Assembly (NCBI GenBank): GCA_031288215.1
Contig: JAITRV010000327.1
Coordinates: 1 to 8,566, forward strand
Source of the DNA: Spirochaetaceae bacterium
GTDB lineage: Bacteria; Spirochaetota; Spirochaetia; Treponematales; Breznakiellaceae
DNA length: 8,566 bases
Reading direction: 5' to 3'
Position 1 is the stretch's first letter; the number at the start of each line of letters is the position of its first letter. The notes below the pieces were generated by a model. That model made no database searches, was not told the DNA's origin, and was given only the letters and a program-made list of their open reading frames with translations. The translations under genes were made by a program, and so were the position numbers. Shown here piece by piece: positions 6,946 to 8,566 of this stretch.

Positions 6946-7739
6946 TCGGCGTTCCCTTCAAGGGAGAGGTACTGCAGGAGCATCGGGTATTTGGTAAGTA
7001 ATTCGCCGTATTTGGCCAGTTCGTCCAGGCGGAGCAGGGAGGACAGGTGCCTATCCGCCAGGGCCGTTACCTCGGGCTGGAGAAGCTCCCGCTGCCGGTC
7101 AAGGTAATCCTTGTAGAGGGCCTGAGTGGAATGGTAGAGGGCAATGTCCGGCAAATGGGCGGCATGGATCGAACAACTGAGGTTTTCAATGGCCGGAAAA
7201 GATTTGGCAATGTCATCCTGCAGCCGGCTTGGGGTCAATCCTAAAAGTTCCTCGATCTTGTCCTCATCCGCCGCATAATCCCGGATGCGCTGGACGACAA
7301 AGGTCCGGATATCCTCGGCCAGACGGTCCTCATATTCCCGAAGCCCCGCTTCGTCGGTGATATGGTGGGCACTGATAAGGGAGGGAAGGGAGTCGGCCCG
7401 GAGAGTAAAAGAAATGACTCCGTCTATTTTATAAGAAAAATCCGCGGCAAGCCCTGAGAGGGATGCGTATATTTCCGCCGAGGGGAGGCTTGTCTCAAAC
7501 CGGATGGGGACATCTATGGTTTTGAGGGAATAAACCGAGATAAGCACATTGGTGGGAATAAGCTTATACCACACCCAGCGGAATCTGCCTTCCCGAATAG
7601 GCTCGGGATCAAGGCCGTGGGTCTTGGAACGCATCACGCCATAGCTGCCCGGCGGAACCGTCAACTGGACCCAGCCGAAAAAGAAGGCCGTCCCCCCCAG
7701 GATGACTGCAATTAATAAAACAACGATAAATTTTTTCAT
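6942..7739 (-). CDS. Membrane-anchored SPFH/band-7-like protein
   Basis: This 265-residue protein has a single N-terminal transmembrane or signal-anchor segment (about residues 4-23, after Lys2-Lys3). The next part resembles the start of SPFH/band-7 (stomatin, prohibitin) domains: VPPGSYGV, then EPIREGRFRWVWYKLIPTNVLISVYSLKTIDVPI, followed by alternating strand-like sequence and, from about residue 130, charged helical sequence. The rest would lie outside the cytoplasm if the N-terminus is a plain anchor. No catalytic motif is visible. Such proteins generally form oligomeric membrane scaffolds, but I cannot assign a partner or role here. The ATG at 7739 has a good ribosome site (AGGAAGAGG on the minus strand, 7752-7744). 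It converges with thiN with overlapping stops and diverges from the three-helix membrane protein at 7798 across a perfect palindrome. The family call is from pattern resemblance only. Confidence 0.6.
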   Translation of the reverse strand: MKKFIVVLLIAVILGGTAFFFGWVQLTVPPGSYGVMRSKTHGLDPEPIREGRFRWVWYKLIPTNVLISVYSLKTIDVPIRFETSLPSAEIYASLSGLAADFSYKIDGVISFTLRADSLPSLISAHHITDEAGLREYEDRLAEDIRTFVVQRIRDYAADEDKIEELLGLTPSRLQDDIAKSFPAIENLSCSIHAAHLPDIALYHSTQALYKDYLDRQRELLQPEVTALADRHLSSLLRLDELAKYGELLTKYPMLLQYLSLEGNAD

Positions 7740-7767
7740 AGAACCTCTTCCTGGTATCTTTCTTGAG

Positions 7768-7787
7768 TATCATATAATTATATGATA
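7768..7787. promoter_or_regulatory. Perfect 20-bp AT-rich palindrome in the divergent promoter region
   Basis: The sequence tatcatataattatatgata is its own reverse complement over all 20 bases, centred between 7777 and 7778. It lies in the 58-bp gap between two divergent membrane-protein genes. It contains TATAAT on the plus strand (7773-7778) and, by symmetry, on the minus strand (7782-7777), so it can serve as paired -10 boxes, as an operator for a dimeric regulator, or both. Neither direction has a convincing -35: the best plus-strand candidates, such as TTGAGT at 7764-7769, are badly spaced. Confidence 0.55.
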
Positions 7788-7797
7788 AACTATAAAT

Positions 7798-8205
7798 ATG
7801 TTAAAAACAACCGCTCCGGATGAGCCTTCCGGGGAGCATGGTTCAAAAAAACGGACTTGGTCCCGGCCCGAAAAAAAGCCGATCCTGGCGCTTCTGGTAA
7901 AACGGACGGTTTTCTTTTTCTTTATTATGTGCGTATTAACGGTTTTTTTATATGGAATAGGAACGGTTCGGGAATTTATGGATGCCACCCAGGAGATATT
8001 GCTCCGCTTAGCCGCCGTATTCGGGTTTCTCCTCGCGGTGGCGTCGGTCTACGGAATAGGGGTGGACCTCTGGTTCATCCTCTATAAAGGAAAATACCGC
8101 TTCTTTCTGGGTGTCGGGGGGTATGCGGCGCTGGGTATATTCGGCATCCTCGTGGCTGCCGCGGCGACTTTTATTGTGGTGATTTCAGGAGGGAACGGTC
8201 CATGA
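7798..8205 (+). CDS. Small membrane protein with three predicted helices, function unknown
   Basis: I do not recognise this 135-residue protein. It has a hydrophilic, Lys/Arg-rich N-terminal tail (residues 1-36, likely cytoplasmic), then three hydrophobic stretches at about 37-55 (with four Phe in a row), 68-95 and 102-130. Short charged loops separate them (RxFMDATQE and YKGKYR). No enzymatic motif or conserved acidic residue within a helix stands out, apart from Asp90 near the end of helix 2. The ATG at 7798 is the only ATG before the first helix but has no Shine-Dalgarno: TATAAATATG precedes it, so the leader is very short or the start is a non-ATG codon further in. Its TGA overlaps the ATG of aroH by four bases (ATGA), so the two are probably translated together. 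It is divergent from the SPFH-like gene. Confidence 0.7.
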   Translation: MLKTTAPDEPSGEHGSKKRTWSRPEKKPILALLVKRTVFFFFIMCVLTVFLYGIGTVREFMDATQEILLRLAAVFGFLLAVASVYGIGVDLWFILYKGKYRFFLGVGGYAALGIFGILVAAAATFIVVISGGNGP

Positions 8206-8566
8206 ACGAAGAAAAACGGCTCTTTGCCCTGCGGGGAGCAACCCGGTCTTTGAATGATGAGGAAGACATTATCCGGCAGGTATCGGCCCTCTACGATGAA
8301 CTCCTTGCCAGAAACCGCCTGGAGGAAGGGGATATCGTATCGGTGATCTTTTCCGTGACCGCCGATATTGACGTCCTCAACCCCGCCGCCGCCCTTCGCC
8401 GATCCGGCAGGGCCGCAGACATAGCCCTCTTTGTGGTTCAGGAGGCCCACTTCCCGGATGCCCTGGACCGGACCATCCGGGTCCTCATCCACTGCTATAT
8501 GTCCTCCGCCGCCGTCCCCCGGCATAGCTACCTGAACGGCGCCGAAGTCCTCAGGCCCGATCGAAT
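8202..8566 (+). CDS. aroH: Chorismate mutase, AroH (monofunctional trimeric) type, 3' end cut by the window
   Basis: This gene converts chorismate to prephenate for phenylalanine and tyrosine synthesis. Visible are 121 codons and two extra bases; AroH proteins are about 120-127 residues, so only a few codons are missing. It aligns by eye with Bacillus subtilis AroH: ALRGAT (Arg11 for Arg7), Arg66 (Arg63), Glu81 in VVQEA (Glu78), Arg93 in TIRVL (Arg90), and Tyr110 followed by the C-terminal VLRPD (Tyr108). The main charged active-site residues are thus kept. Differences are Asn60 for Phe57, Phe77-Val78 for Thr74-Cys75 and Thr91 for Cys88. The ATG at 8202 has AGGAGGG at 8187-8193, eight bases upstream, inside the end of the preceding gene, with a four-base ATGA overlap. 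No tryptophan- or phenylalanine-rich leader is seen. Confidence 0.9.
   Translation, partial: MNEEKRLFALRGATRSLNDEEDIIRQVSALYDELLARNRLEEGDIVSVIFSVTADIDVLNPAAALRRSGRAADIALFVVQEAHFPDALDRTIRVLIHCYMSSAAVPRHSYLNGAEVLRPDR

Noticed and set aside
8082..8525. 147-residue open frame antisense to aroH
   Set aside because: It lies opposite a recognisable chorismate mutase and has no domain signature.

Overview
The window is an ordinary-looking, gene-dense, G+C-rich bacterial chromosome segment. It holds nine protein genes and short intergenic gaps: the longest is about 150 bp, so no gene-free stretch exceeds 300 bases. I see no rRNA, tRNA, CRISPR array, insertion sequence or phage gene. The gene set (a complete branched-chain amino-acid type ABC importer, an HD-domain CCA/poly(A) polymerase, ThiN-type thiamine pyrophosphokinase and an AroH-fold chorismate mutase) fits a spirochaete such as a termite-gut treponeme, or a Firmicute-like lineage. 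That placement is a low-confidence inference from gene content and style, not something the sequence proves.

Region 1 (1-4738, + strand) is a five-gene livKHMGF operon: periplasmic binding protein, two membrane permeases and two ATPases. The last four genes overlap one another by 1 to 8 bases, so they are probably translationally coupled. livK is set apart from livH by about 147 bp containing a purine-rich arm followed by a pyrimidine-rich arm. That spacer can fold and probably sets a higher level of binding protein than of permease.

Region 2 (4739-4854) is a convergent gap with an inverted repeat around a G/C-rich core, a likely two-way transcription stop between livF and cca.

Region 3 (4855-6945) holds cca (minus) and thiN (plus), which diverge from a 48-bp gap with overlapping promoters. 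The cca transcript looks leaderless, whereas thiN has a good Shine-Dalgarno. thiN carries an 11-G run inside its catalytic motif.

Region 4 (6942-8566) begins where thiN and a minus-strand SPFH/band-7-like membrane-anchored protein converge on shared stop codons. That gene diverges from a small three-helix membrane protein across a perfect 20-bp AT palindrome. The small membrane protein overlaps by 4 bp the chorismate mutase gene aroH, which runs off the window end only a few codons short of its expected stop.

I found no clearly new biological system. The points most worth a second look are the overlapping divergent promoter with a leaderless cca, the G11 tract in thiN, the 20-bp palindrome shared by two uncharacterised membrane-protein genes, and the foldable livK-livH spacer.
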